Below, piece by piece: positions 29,590 through 41,389 of a stretch of 64,000 nt of DNA. A program made the position numbers and the translations under genes. The notes beneath the pieces were generated by a model that was not told where the DNA came from, did no database searches, and saw only the letters and a list, made by a program, of their open reading frames with translations. Location of the stretch: positions 27,036,133 to 27,100,132 of the forward strand of contig CM046850.1 in NCBI GenBank assembly GCA_025618425.1. Direction: 5' to 3'. Position 1 is the first letter of the stretch. Each line of letters begins with the position of its first letter. This stretch comes from Heliocidaris tuberculata (Eukaryota; Echinodermata; Echinoidea; Camarodonta; Echinometridae).

Positions 29590-30645
29590 ACCAAATTGCA
29601 ACACAAGCAAGATCTTTTATTTCTATTGTCTTTCTTACTATCTTTATCAATTAGTAAATTGCAATCCAAGCAATATCTTTTATTTTTATTGCCTTTCTTA
29701 CTATCTTTATAAGTTGATGAATTGCAATTCAAGCAGTATCTTTTATTTCTATTGTCTGTCTCATTATCTTTATGGTTTGATAAATTGCAATGAAAGCAAT
29801 ATCTTTTATTTCTATTGTCTTCTTTTGGTTTGATAAATTGCAATGAAAGCAATATCTTTTATTTCTATTGTCTTCTTTTTAATCTTATGCAATCCAAGCA
29901 AGATCTTTTATTTTTATTGCCTTTCTTACTATCTTTATAAGTTGATGAATTGCAATTCAAGCAAGATATTTTATTTCTATTGTCTTTCTCATTATCTTTA
30001 TGGTTTGAAAAAATGCATTGAAAGCAATATCTTTTATTTCTATTGTCTTCTTTTTAAAAATCTTATGCAATCAAAGCAATATCTTTTATTTCTAGTGTCT
30101 TTTAAAAAAAATCTTATGCAGTCAAAGCAAGATCTTTTATTTCTATTGTCTTTAAAAAAAAATCTTATGCAATCAAAGCAAGATCTTTTATTTCTATTGT
30201 CTTTAAAAAAAAAATCTTATGCAATAAAAGCAATATCTTTTAGTTCTATTGTCTTTTTAAAAAAATCTTATGCAATCAAAGCAAGATCTTTTATTTCTGT
30301 TGTGTTTTTAAAAAACATCTTATGCAATCAAAGCAATATCTTTTTTTTTCTATTGTCTTTTTAAAAAATCTTATGCAATCAAAGCAAGATCTTTTATTTC
30401 TATTGTCTTTCTCATTATCTTTATTGTTTGATAAATTGCAATGAAAGCAATATCTTTTATTTCTATAGTCTTCTTTTTAATCTTATGCAATCAAAGCAAG
30501 ATCTTTTATTTCTATTGTCTTTTTTTTAATCTTATGCAATCCAAGCAAGATATTTTATTTCAAACCTTACGGTTTGATAAAATGCAATTCAAGAAATATC
30601 TTTTATTTTTATTGTCTGTTTTAATACCTTAATGAATGCCATAAA
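29590..30645. repeat. ~45-65 bp minisatellite, about 19 units
   Basis: Repeats of the core GATCTTTTATTTCTATTGTC preceded by GCAATCAAAGCAA and separated by variable T/A-rich spacers (CTTTAAAAAAAATCTTATG type or CTTTCTTACTATCTTTAT type). Period varies from ~45 to 65 bp because the spacer differs. It starts only ~80 bp upstream of the inferred subtilase promoter. Translations of this array are artefacts. Confidence 0.9.
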
Positions 30646-30659
30646 TGCAGTTCAAGATC

Positions 30660-31750
30660 CATGTCATTAATGGGGTATAAACCCCCTCCTTTTATGAGAA
30701 AGATAGAGTTCCAATGCACCATCAATTTTCAGCTAATTCCCCTTTTTAGCTGTATATTAGGGTAATGATGTCGCTTCCCTAAAAAGAGGTGATGCATATG
30801 TGGAGATTGAGCATACTCACTTTAAACAAAAAGGAATTGAAAAAGCTTTGAAAGCGGTGACAATTTCTCTGAAACTGTTGAGCTGCTGAACGTTTTCTCC
30901 GTAAAAAAGTTGACTCCTGTATCTAAGCCCTAATTCTGCACAACCAGTTTTCAGGAGTTTGCTTGTTTTCCTGTCAAGATGATGATTCATTTATTGGTGT
31001 AGGGTCACGAAGTGATGGATCGGTTGCCATGATTGCGAGCAAATAAAACTTTTGGCCCTATTTTCGCATCTTATCTCATCTCGATTATAAGATAATAGTA
31101 AGTTATTTCTCAAATTATATCTATGATATCTTAAGAACAGACAGATGTCATTGTTTAATCTTTTGGGTAGAGGCCATTACCTACTGAAAGTAGACCTTTG
31201 GTGATACACCGGTGATAAATTTCAATAACTGTGTTCATCAGAGTACTGTTATGAATTCACTGCATCTCCAGTCTTTGGTGGTGTGTTTGGTGTCGAGAGC
31301 CATCCGAAAAAGTAAACCAGAACGCATGAACATGTAAGACTGATTTCGCTGTGAGCGCTGCTGTTGCTGATTTATTGAAAAGAATGCCTTTTCCACAAAG
31401 TTATGAAACAGAAATATACATTTCAAGTTTTAGTACAATTTAACTCGGGTTAAAGACTCATAACGTTTCCGTTGAGCCATCTCATTTGCAATGCACCTAA
31501 ACATGGAATTTATACATGAGTGGACCTTTTCCACAAAACCCTGTAGTTCCCAGATAAAGTCTTAAAGATGAAAAAAAAAAAAAAAAAAAAAATCTTCTTT
31601 CACATTGACGGTTTCCTCGTACATGATCTAAATGTAATGAAATATTCCTAATTTCATTATCTCAGTATATTAGTATATCACACGCTAATAATTGCTACGC
31701 AACCATTATTCTCTCATTTCTTTAGTCATGTTGATATGGCATTGTATTTA
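30660..31750. other. intergenic, no feature recognised
   Basis: Apart from a poly-A run at 31569-31591, I see no element ends, exons or conserved motifs. Confidence 0.45.
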
Positions 31751-31754
31751 TATT

Positions 31755-33450
31755 GTTACCCACGCCGATAAAATCGGTAGGGTTATGTAAAGGGTTCCGT
31801 ATGTTTGTATGTTTGTTTGTGGTTTGTTTGTGTACAAGATAACTAGAGAACGGGTGAACGGATTTGCACCAAACTTTCAGGGATTGTTTGGATAGTGACA
31901 GGAAAGAATCGATTAAATTTTGGTGATGATTGGTTGATCCCTGCAAATTCTGTGAGACTTTCTAGTTTTGACTCTGTAGTATAGTATATGTAAAGATCAC
32001 CGTTTCGCACGTATCAGATTTAAGGAGCTGATACCGATATCCCAACAAAGCGGCATCGATAGCTTAACACTGGTAATGGCGTCAGCACCATTCTCAACGA
32101 AGAAGAAAAAAAATGTTTTTAACTACTGATTTATTAGTCTAGAATATCGTAAAATTGCCCGAGTAGTCCGGTGATTCTAAAAGCAATCCTTATTTGATCT
32201 ATAGACCGGTAAGAAACTTCACAGAAATGGATAGTATTGATAGGAACAGTAAGTTTAGATTTAATTTCTCTCGAGTTTCTCACTTGCAGCAGAAAATGCT
32301 GCGGTAGCCAATATGCAGCTAGACGCCGGATCGGACGGCCCAGCGCGTACATGGCTAACGGCCAAATTTCGGGCATCGGCTCAGATTAGCCGTGAAGTTT
32401 CATTACTTTTGCATTGTGATTGTTGATTTAGAACTCATCCTAGTCAATAATGTGGATTCTCTGGGTCTTTTACTACGGAATATCGAACATCATATTTATC
32501 AAATCTATCTGGAAAGAGACCGGTAAGAAACTTCACAGAAATGGATAGTATTGATAGGAACAGTAAGTTTAGATTTAATTTCTCTCGAGTTTCTCACTTG
32601 CAGCAGAAAATGCTGCGGTAGCTAATGCAGCTAGACGCCGGATCGGACGGCCCAGCGCGTACATGGCAAACGGCCAAATTTCGGGCATCGGCTCAGATTA
32701 GCCGTGCAGTTTCATTACTTTTGCATTGTGATTGTTGATTTAGAACTCATCCTAGTTAATAATGTGGATTCTCTGGGTCTTTTACTACGGAATATCGAAC
32801 ATCATATTTATCAAATCTATCTGGAAAAAAAACTAGGTAGGATTTTTTATTCACTCATTCCGCCCCTTTAAAAAGCAAAGGTAGATCTAGTTCCTTTCCG
32901 TGTGCTCTAGATCGAACGTTGGACTAAATGTTGGCCTAGATTTAATTTCAGACCTATATGAACATACTACCTCATAACACCTGTAAAATTACACTTCGAA
33001 CGATGCCTACTGACTTTATTTCTCACGGCTAATCCCCCAAATTTCCCGTATCTAGCATACAAGTAGCAACACCAGCACCAACACCGAACGTGAAATGAAA
33101 ATTTCTTAATCCCTAGGGTATAGTGTTAGTGAACTGAATTTTGTACATGAAATTAAACACCGGCTGCCGAGCTCGGTTCAGCAGACAACATCTGACAAAA
33201 ATTAAACACCGGCAACCGGAACTACGTCAGAAAATCAGAGGTCAACACGTAACACCGACTGATTTTTTTCTCATTTCATAGTCGGTGTTAGATCATGATT
33301 TCGCGGCAAAATAAACACTAACCACAAACACCAACACCGAGCGTGAAATCACCCAATGTAGATTTCAGTTTTGACCCCATAGTATAGTATTGCAACTACT
33401 CTGTAGCACCGCCAAGGCGTGGGTCTGCCGCCTTTGACGGCCCCTCTAGT
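31755..33450 (+). mobile_element. Helitron/Helentron-like repeat, copy A (uninterrupted)
   Basis: Starts GTTACCCACGCCGATAAAAT (short GCCGAT/ATCGG hairpin) then a (TGTT)n-rich zone. It ends CTGCCGCCTTTGACGGCCCC and TCTAG|TTT: a GCCG/CGGC hairpin a few bases before CTAG. ACCCACGCC near the 5' end is inverted near the 3' end (GGCGTGGGT). The core has two tandem ~310-bp units (32204 and 32519). Terminal hairpin, CTRR-like end, internal tandem repeat and head-to-tail arraying resemble Helentron-derived elements. The 5' TC of canonical Helitrons is absent and there is no Rep/helicase. Confidence 0.5.
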
Positions 33451-33824
33451 TTGTTACCCACGCCGATGAAATCGGCAGGGTTATGTAAAGGGTTCCGTAT
33501 GTTTGTATGTTTGTTTGTTACCCACGCCGATAAAATCGGCAGGGTTATGTAAAGGGTTCCGTATGTTTGTATGTTTGTTTGTTTGTATGTTTGTTTGTTT
33601 GTTTGTGTACAAGATAACTAGAGAACGGGTGAACGGATTTGCACCAAATTTTCAGGGATTGTTTGGATAGTGACAGGAAAGAATCGATTAAATTTTGGTG
33701 ATGATTGGTTGATCTCTGCAAATTCTGTGAGATTTTCTAGTTTTGACTCTGTAGTATAGTATATGTAAAGATCACCGTTTCGGAGCCGATACCGATATCC
33801 CAACAAATCGCATCGATTGCTTAA

Positions 33825-34321
33825 AGGGGAAGTTCACCCCGAAGATTACTTGAGTTTAAAAAATGCAGAAAAAATAAAGAAAAATATTGGCGAAAGTTTG
33901 GACAAAATCCGTTAAAGAATAACGGAGTTATGGACTTTTGAAATTTTGATTTTGTGACGTCACATGCGAGCAGCTCCTCCATTATGTAATGTGATAAATA
34001 TTCCATAAAATACAGTTTTCTCAGAAAATTTAGAATATTTTCGTCTGTGCATTTGATATATTGTCAGAAATGTTATTCAATACTAGATTCTGAAAAGAAA
34101 CAATATTAATTTATCGTGGAACGTAAAAAAAATGCGAATATATGGAATATTTATTACATGACCAATGGGCAGCTGCTCGCATGTGACGTCACGAATCCAA
34201 AACTTTAAATAGTCATAACTCTTTTATTATTTGACCGATTTTCATCAAACCTTCGCCAATATTTTTCTTTATTTTTTCTGCATTTTTTAAACTCAAGTAA
34301 TCTTCAGGGTGAACTTTCCTT
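33825..34321. mobile_element. 497-bp TTAA-flanked palindromic MITE inside copy B
   Basis: TTAA on both sides (33821-33824 and 34322-34325), where copy A has a single TTAA (32064-32067). Inverted arms of ~65 nt start AGGGGAAGTTCACC and AAGGAAAGTTCACC and share GAAGATTACTTGAGTTTAAA. The empty site in copy A confirms insertion with target duplication, typical of piggyBac transposases. Confidence 0.85.
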
Positions 34322-35437
34322 TTAACACTGGTAATGGCGTCAGCACCATTCTCAACGAAGAAGAAAAAAATGTTTTTAACTACTGATTTATTAGTCTAGA
34401 ATATCGTAAAATTGCCCAAATAGTCCGGTGATTCTAAAAGCAATCCTTATTTGATCTATAGACCGGTAAGAAACTTCACAGAAATGGATAGTATTGATAG
34501 GAACAGTAAGTTTAGATTTAATTTCTCTCGAGTTTCTCACTTGCAGCAGAAAATGCTGCGGTAGCCAATATGCAGCTAGACGCCGGATCGGACGGCCCAG
34601 CGCGTACATGGCTAACGGTCAAATTTCGGGCATCGGCTCAGATTAGCCGTGAAGTTTCATTACTTTTGCATTGTGATTGTTGATTTAGAACTCATCCTAG
34701 TTAATAATGTGGATTCTCTGAGTCTTTTACTACGGAATATCGAACATCATATTTATCAAATCTATCTGGAAAGAGACCGGTAAGAAGCTTCACAGAAATG
34801 GATAGTATTGATAGGAACAGTAAGTTTAGATTTAATTTCTCTACGGTTTCTCACTTGCAGCAGAAAATGCTGCGGTAGCCAATATGCAGCTAGACGCCGG
34901 ATCGGACGGCCCAGCGCGTACATGGCTAACGGCCAAATTTCGGGCATCGGCTCAGATTAGCCGTGAAGTTTCATTACTTTTGCATTGTGATTGTTGATTT
35001 AGAACTCATCCCAGTTAATAATGTGGATTCTCTGGGTCTTTTACTACGGAATATCGAACATCATATTTATCAAATCTATCTGGAAAGAGACCGGTAAGAA
35101 ACTTCACAGAAATGGATAGTATTGATAGGAACAGTAAGTTTAGATTTAATTTCTCTCGAGTTTCTCACTTGCAGCAGAAAATGCTGCGGTAGCTAATGCA
35201 GCTAGACGCCGGATCGGACGGCCCAGCGCGTACATGGCAAACGGCCAAATTTCGGGCATCGGCTCAGATTAAGCCGTGAAGTTTCATTACTTTTGCATTG
35301 TGATTGTTGATTTAGAACTCATCCTAGATAATAATGTGGATTCTCTGGGTCTTTTACTACGGAATATCGAATATCATATTTATCAAATCTATCTGGAAAA
35401 AAAACTAGGTAGGATTTTTTATTCACTCATTCCGCCC

Positions 35438-35758
35438 CAGGGGCGGATCTAGCTTTTTTCCAAGGGGGAGGGGGTTTGAGGGGCTGAGCTGGGTATTGCG
35501 AGGGAGCGTAGCGACCGAGCCCGAGCGAGCGAAGCGAGCGAGGGGGGAGGGTGTGGGAGGGGGGAGTCCCCCCTCCCACAGTAGCGAGATTTTTCATTTT
35601 TAGGGTTGCCAGCTTGCGATTTTAAGCATACTTGCATGCTCTATTTTTTCTCTTTTTTGTTTTCCTATGCACATTAAATGTTTACTTGGCAGCCCAAAGG
35701 GGGGGGGGGGGGGGGGGTTTAAACCCCCTAAACCCCCCCCCCCGTAAATCCGCCACTG
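35438..35758. mobile_element. 321-bp GGCGGAT-ended element inside copy B
   Basis: Ends CAGGGGCGGATCTAG and (minus strand) CAGTGGCGGATTTACGG. Copy A's CCGCCCCTTTAAA is split with CGCCC duplicated. It contains GAGCGAGCGAAGCGAGCGAG, a G-rich/C-rich palindrome and poly-G and poly-C runs before the right end. It is the compact relative of the tandem-expanded version at 58,340-59,230. Confidence 0.75.
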
Positions 35759-36609
35759 CGCCCCTTTAAAAAGCAAAGGTAGATCTAGTTCCTTTCCGTG
35801 TGCTCTAGATCGAACGTTGGACTAAATGTTGGCCTAGATTTAATTTCAGACCTATATGAACATACTACCTCATAACACCTGTAAAATTACACTTGGAATG
35901 ATGCCTATATACTGACTTTATTTCTCACGGCTAATCCCCCAAATTTCCCGTATCTAGCATACAAGTAGCAACACCAGCACCAACACCGAACGTGAAATGA
36001 AAATTTCTTAATCCCTAGGGTATAGTGTTCGTGAACGGAATTTTGTACATGAAATTAAACACCGGCTGCCGAGCTCGGTTCAGCAGACAACATCTGACAA
36101 AAATTAAACACCGGCAACCGGAACTACGTCAGAAAATCAGAGGTCAACACCTAACACCGACTGATTTTTTTCTCATTTCATAGTCGGTGTTAGATCATGA
36201 TTTCGTGGCAAAATAAACACTAACCACAAGCACCAACACCGAGCGTGAAATCACCCAATGTAGATTTCAGTTTTGACCCCATAGTATAGTATTGCAACTA
36301 CTCTGTAGCACCGCCAAGGCGTGGGTCTGCCGCCTTTGACGGCCCCTCTAGTTTGTTTGTTTGTTTGTTTGTGTACAAGATAACTAGAGAACGGGTGAAC
36401 GGATTTGCACCAAATTTTCATTGTTTGGATAGTGACAGGAAAGAATCGATTAAATTTTGGTGATGATTGGTTGATCCCTGCAAATTCTGTGAGACTTTCT
36501 AGTTTTGACTCTATAGTATAGTATATGTAAAGATCACCGTTTCGCACGTATCAGATTTAAGGAGCCGATACCGATATCCCAACAAAGCGCATCGATAGCT
36601 TAACACTGG

Positions 36610-36910
36610 ATGTTCATTGTTATTGATATATAACAAGATTATTTAAATGACAATGACTAATCTTGCCTTGCATGGCAACAACGGTTATCACGAATACCTA
36701 ATCTCATTGATATGATTCAGGGCTGACATGCAAATATATCAAGAGACAAAGGCTTGGATGTTCATTCTTCATTGGTAATTTAGTATTTAACAAGGATTAT
36801 TGATTGACAATATGATTAATCTTGCCTTCCATGGCAACAATCATGACAATGATTATCTAGAATACCTATTCTCCTTGATATGATTCATGGCTGATATGCA
36901 AATAATACGA
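36610..36910 (+). repeat. two tandem LINE 5' monomers (~148 bp)
   Basis: Units start ATGTTCATT at 36610 and 36758 and share ACTAATCTTGCCT-type, CATGGCAACAA and TTGATATGATTCA blocks. They differ by substitutions and small indels. Tandem 5' monomers act as promoters in some L1 lineages (for example rodents); by analogy these may be the LINE promoter. Confidence 0.65.
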
Positions 36911-37475
36911 AAAGAAAATTTCCAAGTCAGTGTGTTATAACCCAAGCTAGAATTCAGTGATACAGTTTTCTTTTTTTCTTTTTTTTCCCTTTTTTTTTTC
37001 TCTTAAAAAAAAAAAAAAGAAAGAAAAAAGAATTATAGGGTCATAGATAAGCCTAGTTGAGGTGAATGCATCCGTTTAACGGTTCATGATCCAAATTCTT
37101 CCAGAGAAAAGGGATTTTTATTTGTTGTTGTTGTTGTTGTTTTTTTTTGGTTTGTTATCTCGAATAACTGTTCGAATAATAAACTAAGTACATTGCTCAA
37201 TTGAGATTATACTGAAAAACTATTAAAAGTAGAAGTATAGGGAGAGGGTAGCGTCGCAAGAACTCAAATGTCCACGAGGGTCTTTGTATTAGACTCGTCT
37301 TTCCTTGGTAGGGTCACCTTGTTTGTTTTATGTAGATGTCTTGTATGTTCTTTGTTTTCTTTGTTTCTATCCTTGAGGTCAGTTAGCAGCGGCATTTTGA
37401 TCTTGGTTAGCTTTAGGTGGGGTGCAACGGTCTTCCTCTTCTCATCCTGCATTATAATCTCCTCATCATACCCTT

Positions 37476-38864
37476 ATGTATAAGCCTAAATCTTCCATTT
37501 GCAATTTTATATCTCTAAATGTTAAGGGTATTCGAGAGAAAAATAAGAGACGAGGTATTTTTAAATGGTGTAAAGAAAAGAGTGGACATATTATTTTTCT
37601 GCAGGAAACCTTCAGTACTCAAGATATAGTCAATAACTGGAACTCTATGTGGGACGGGAATTGCATTTATAGTCACGGTACAAATCACAGTAAAGGCGTC
37701 ATGATATTAATTGATAAAGGGATCGATATTAAATTAAAACACACCATTGTGGATTTGGAAGGCAGGTACATTTTCACAATTGGGTCGTTACAAAATCAAC
37801 AGGTAATACTGGGAAATGTTTATTTCCCTGTTGGAAGTAAAGAACAGGAACAACTGGAGTTTTTGCACAAGATAATGCAGATTTTAGAAAAGGGGGAATT
37901 TAAAAACAAACCTTTTGTTGTAGGAGGAGATTTCAATATGGTTAGGGATATATATTTAGATTACAAAGGAGGTAATATTAATAAAAAACAATCCAAGCTA
38001 AGTATGCAGTTTGAAAACTTTTTAATTAAATACAAGGCATTAGACATATGGCGATTACAAAATGCCACAAAGAAACAATTCACATATCATCAAGAAAATC
38101 CTTACATGCAAAGTAGACTGGATTATTGGGTAATTTCAGATGTTTTAAAGGAGAAAGTGTTAAATTGTAAAATAACACCTTCATTATCACCCGATCACTC
38201 AGCAATAGAGTTAAATATTAATTTCATTGATGTTAATCCTGTAAAAAAAACAGGTTACTGGAAATTTAATAATAGTTTATGTAATGATGAAGAATATATT
38301 AAAGCTATGAAAGAAGAAATAACTCGTTTAAAATTAAAATTATCCAAGGAGATTACAGATGGTAGAATACTATGGGATTATGTTAAAATGGAAATTCGAG
38401 GTTTTACTAGAAAATATTCCAAGAAAAAGGCTAAGGAAAGAAAGGAGAAGGTTGCCAAGTTAAAACATGAAATTGTAAAAATAGAAGAAGAACTACAACA
38501 GCGACCAACACATAGGAATAGTGATCTGATTGAGACTTTGGCAAGAAAAAGGAATGAATTAAAAACAATCTACGCTTATGTAAATGAAGGTATAAAAATC
38601 AGATCTCGAGCGGCATGGTTTGAAAGTGGGGAAAGAGAAACTGCATATTTTAAACAGCTGTTAGAGTCCAAGGGGAGAAAAGGTATTATTAAAGAGTTGA
38701 AAGTGAAGGAAAATATAATTGATGACGAAATTGATATTTTAAATGAAATCAGAATATTTTACTCAACATTGTATTCTAAATCAGAAGTAGTATTAGGTGA
38801 GAACTCTAATTGTTTCCCTAACAGCTTACCTAAATTAACCGAAAATCAAAAAAAATCACTGTGA
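37476..38864 (+). pseudogene. LINE ORF2, endonuclease domain and start of RT
   Basis: 462 codons. The AP-endonuclease fold is complete: SLNVKGI (Asn15), FLQETF (catalytic Glu), VYFPVG, GGDFNMV (Asp/Asn), SRLDYWVIS and the terminal SPDHSAIEL (catalytic His). It would nick target DNA for target-primed reverse transcription. A lysine/arginine-rich linker follows (YSKKKAKERKEKVAKLKHEI). The frame ends at TGA 38862-38864. One extra A in the A8 run at 38847-38854 explains the break: with one fewer A the frame runs on as CEGKINQGDCIEILKEMQ into the RT. Confidence 0.9.
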
Positions 38865-38876
38865 AGGAAAAATAAA

Positions 38877-40200
38877 TCAAGGAGATTGTATTGAAATTCT
38901 AAAAGAAATGCAATTGAATAAATCACCTGGAAATGACGGATTGATTGTTGAGTTCTATATCACATTTTGGCAGGTAATCGGTGACTTAGTCGTTGATGCA
39001 TTTAATGATACTCTAAAATATAAAGAATTGTCGCCATCTCAGAAACAAGCAATAATTACCCTCATACATAAAGAAGGTAAAGACCCAACGCTTATTAGTA
39101 ACTATAGACCTATTTCCCTACTCAATGTAGATTACAAAATTCTTACTAAGATACTCTCTAAGAGAATAAAAACTATTCTGAGTAATGTTGTGTCAGTTGA
39201 TCAAGTAGGTTATTTAAATGATAGAAACATTGGCGAAGCCGTCAGAATAATTAATGACATGATTTTTCACACATCAAATTTTAGTAAACCAGGATATTTA
39301 TTAGCAATTGACTTCGAAAAGGCTTTCGATTCAGTGTCACATGTTTTTATTCAAAAGGTATTAAACTCATTTGGTTTTGGACCGATATTCAGTGAATGTG
39401 TTAAAATACTTTATAATAATGCACAAAGCTGTGTCTTTAATGGAGGGTCATCAACCGGTTATTTCAAAGTCGAACGGGGGCTAAGGCAAGGAGACCCCCT
39501 GTCTCCATACCTCTTTATATTGTGTGTAGAGTGCCTTACTCATTGCATTCGAAACGATAATTTGGTAAAGGGTATTCGCTTTGGCGAAACGGAAATAAAG
39601 CAAATTCTTTACGCTGATGATATGACAATATTTGTCCAAGATTTAGACTCCATACATAGACTGGAGGTCATCCTAGAGAATTTTAGAAAAATATCTGGAC
39701 TTAAGATTAATAAGAATAAAACATTCATTTTGCCACTGGGGCCCTCTGGGTCGTCTGGAGTTGCTTTTCCCTTTGGGAAGGAAGTTGATATAGTTAAAAT
39801 ATTAGGCATACATTTTTCATTAGATCCTGATGTTGCTGAAGAAATGAATTATAAAGAGATCTTGAGTAAAATTGAAAAGCTACTAAATTGGTGGAAGCAA
39901 AGGGATCTCACTTTGATTGGAAAGATCCACTTGTTAAAAACATATGCGTACTCAAAATTAATTTATGTTAGCTCTCTGACTCCGGTGCCTGAATGGGTTT
40001 TTAAAGAAATTGATGATATCTGTTTCGATTTTTTATGGCGAGGGAGGGACAAAATAAAAAGAAGCACCTTATATCTTGATTACAAACAAGGGGGGCTAAA
40101 TATGCTTAATTTTAAACTTTTTGTTATGGTACAGAGGGTAATGTGGATCAAAAGACTCGTAACTGGAGATCAGAAGGTAAAATGGAAAAAAATACTTTAA
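38877..40200 (+). pseudogene. LINE ORF2, reverse transcriptase domain
   Basis: Non-LTR RT motifs in order: NKSPGNDGL, ISNYRPISLLNVDYKILTKI, AIDFEKAFDSV (motif A), RGLRQGDPLSPYLF (motif B) and QILYADDMTIF (motif C with catalytic YADD), then KTFILPLG and LGIHFSL. The frame ends at TAA 40198-40200. Removing one A from the run at 40186-40192 restores WKKYFKFLLRPFGGNLIFY, so this is a second A-run frameshift. Family resemblance is to L1/Tx1-type elements. Confidence 0.9.
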
Positions 40201-40201
40201 A

Positions 40202-40510
40202 TTTCTCCTCAGACCATTCGGTGGTAATTTAATTTTTTATTGCAACTTTTCGCCTGATATGATCAATATAAAAGTACCAAAATATTATCAGGAAATGCTT
40301 AGTATTTGGTTTGATATGAATGTGTTTATTAAAAAGGATATAAGTAATAAAAGAAACGAAATTTTCTTTAACAACAGATATATTCAGAAGAAAGGAAAAC
40401 CATATTTTCATGAAAATCTTTTCCTTAAAAATACATTTAAATTGCATCATATTACAGATGAAGAAGGTGCACTTAAGTCAGACACTTATTTCAGATGTAT
40501 GGGACTAGAT
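40202..40510 (+). pseudogene. LINE ORF2, thumb region before the internal block
   Basis: Continues in the restored frame as LRPFGGNLIFYCNFSPDM then NIKVPKYYQEMLSIW and FHENLFLKNTFKLHHITDEE. It loses LINE character after about 40505. The remainder of the ORF resumes only near 43,480. Confidence 0.7.
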
Positions 40511-40714
40511 GAAGAAGAACTAGAACTGCAATCGTATCGGAACGATGTGCATGCAATGTCGTCCGTATCTTTTATTTTTTTTGAAAGTTGACATGTGAAA
40601 TATAAAGTTATGCATGTTGAAACATGATATCAGATAAGATGGGAGAAAATAATGCATACTGTTAAACTAGGAGATGATAGAAAAATGAAAACAAGAAAAA
40701 AGAACAAAAAATCA

Positions 40715-41115
40715 AAGAATGATGATAATGGTGATGACAATGAGGATGATGGTGATGATGGTAATAGTGGTGTTGATGATGATGATGGTGTTGATGATGA
40801 TTGTGATGATATAATAATGGTAATGATGATAAAGATCGATAATGATAAAATGATGATGATGGTGATATTGATAATGGTGTTGATGATGGTGATGATATGA
40901 TGATGATGATATAATCATGGTGATGATGATAATGATGATAATGATGATAAAATGATGATGATGATGGTGATGATGATGGTGATGATGGTGATGATGATAT
41001 TGATGATATAATGATGATGAAAATGGTAATGACGATGATATAATGATGATTGTGATAAAGGTAATGGTGATGATGGTGATGATGATGATGATGATGGTGA
41101 TGACGATGATGGTGG
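40715..41115. repeat. degenerate (GAT)n microsatellite
   Basis: About 400 bp of GATGATGGT/GATGATAAT variants. His-rich or Met-rich frames on either strand are repeat artefacts. Confidence 0.95.
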
Positions 41116-41389
41116 CGCACGCCCTGACCCAAATGGCTTTCCACACGCTCCAGTCCACATGGCCTCAAAACAATGAAGCATAGTAAACTACGCACGGCAC
41201 TTTGGGGTTGTGCGGTATTTAACATAAGGAAAGGAAGAAATCAAAGATCATAGAACAATGACAGTAGGGTAAAACATAGAAAGACAAGATGACAAAGAAT
41301 AACATAGGGAAAGGTAGAAGGATAAAATGCCTTTCCATAGCCTCTGACCACGTGGCTTCCACACTATATGTGACGCAGAGTATACCAGG

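Larger units (their letters stand above)
33451..36350 (+). mobile_element. Helitron/Helentron-like repeat, copy B (two insertions)
   Basis: Abuts copy A head-to-tail at CTAG/TTTGTTACCC. Its first ~65 bp are duplicated (33453 and 33518). The internal ~310-bp unit is present three times (about 34462, 34776, 35091). Copy B is interrupted by a TTAA-flanked element (33825-34321) and a GGCGGAT-ended element (35438-35758). Removing these restores the copy A sequence. Confidence 0.55.

Noticed and set aside
29583..30632. Overlapping open frames across 29.6-30.6 kb with repeated KSNIFYFYC/KQYLLFLV-like peptides
   Set aside because: Frames follow the minisatellite unit; A-run length changes shift the frame constantly.
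32134..35000. Recurring minus-strand peptide starting MPEIWPLAMYALGRPIRRLA
   Set aside because: Present in every internal unit of the Helitron-like repeat because the copies are recent; it has no known domain, and the repeat's other strand and frames are equally conserved.
37264..37452. Charged minus-strand open frame before LINE ORF2 as a possible ORF1
   Set aside because: It is on the wrong strand for ORF1, and the + strand there has no RNA-binding or coiled-coil ORF.
40652..41225. His-rich, Ser-rich and Asp/Met-rich open frames on both strands
   Set aside because: Translations of a degenerate (GAT)n repeat; no start context or motif.
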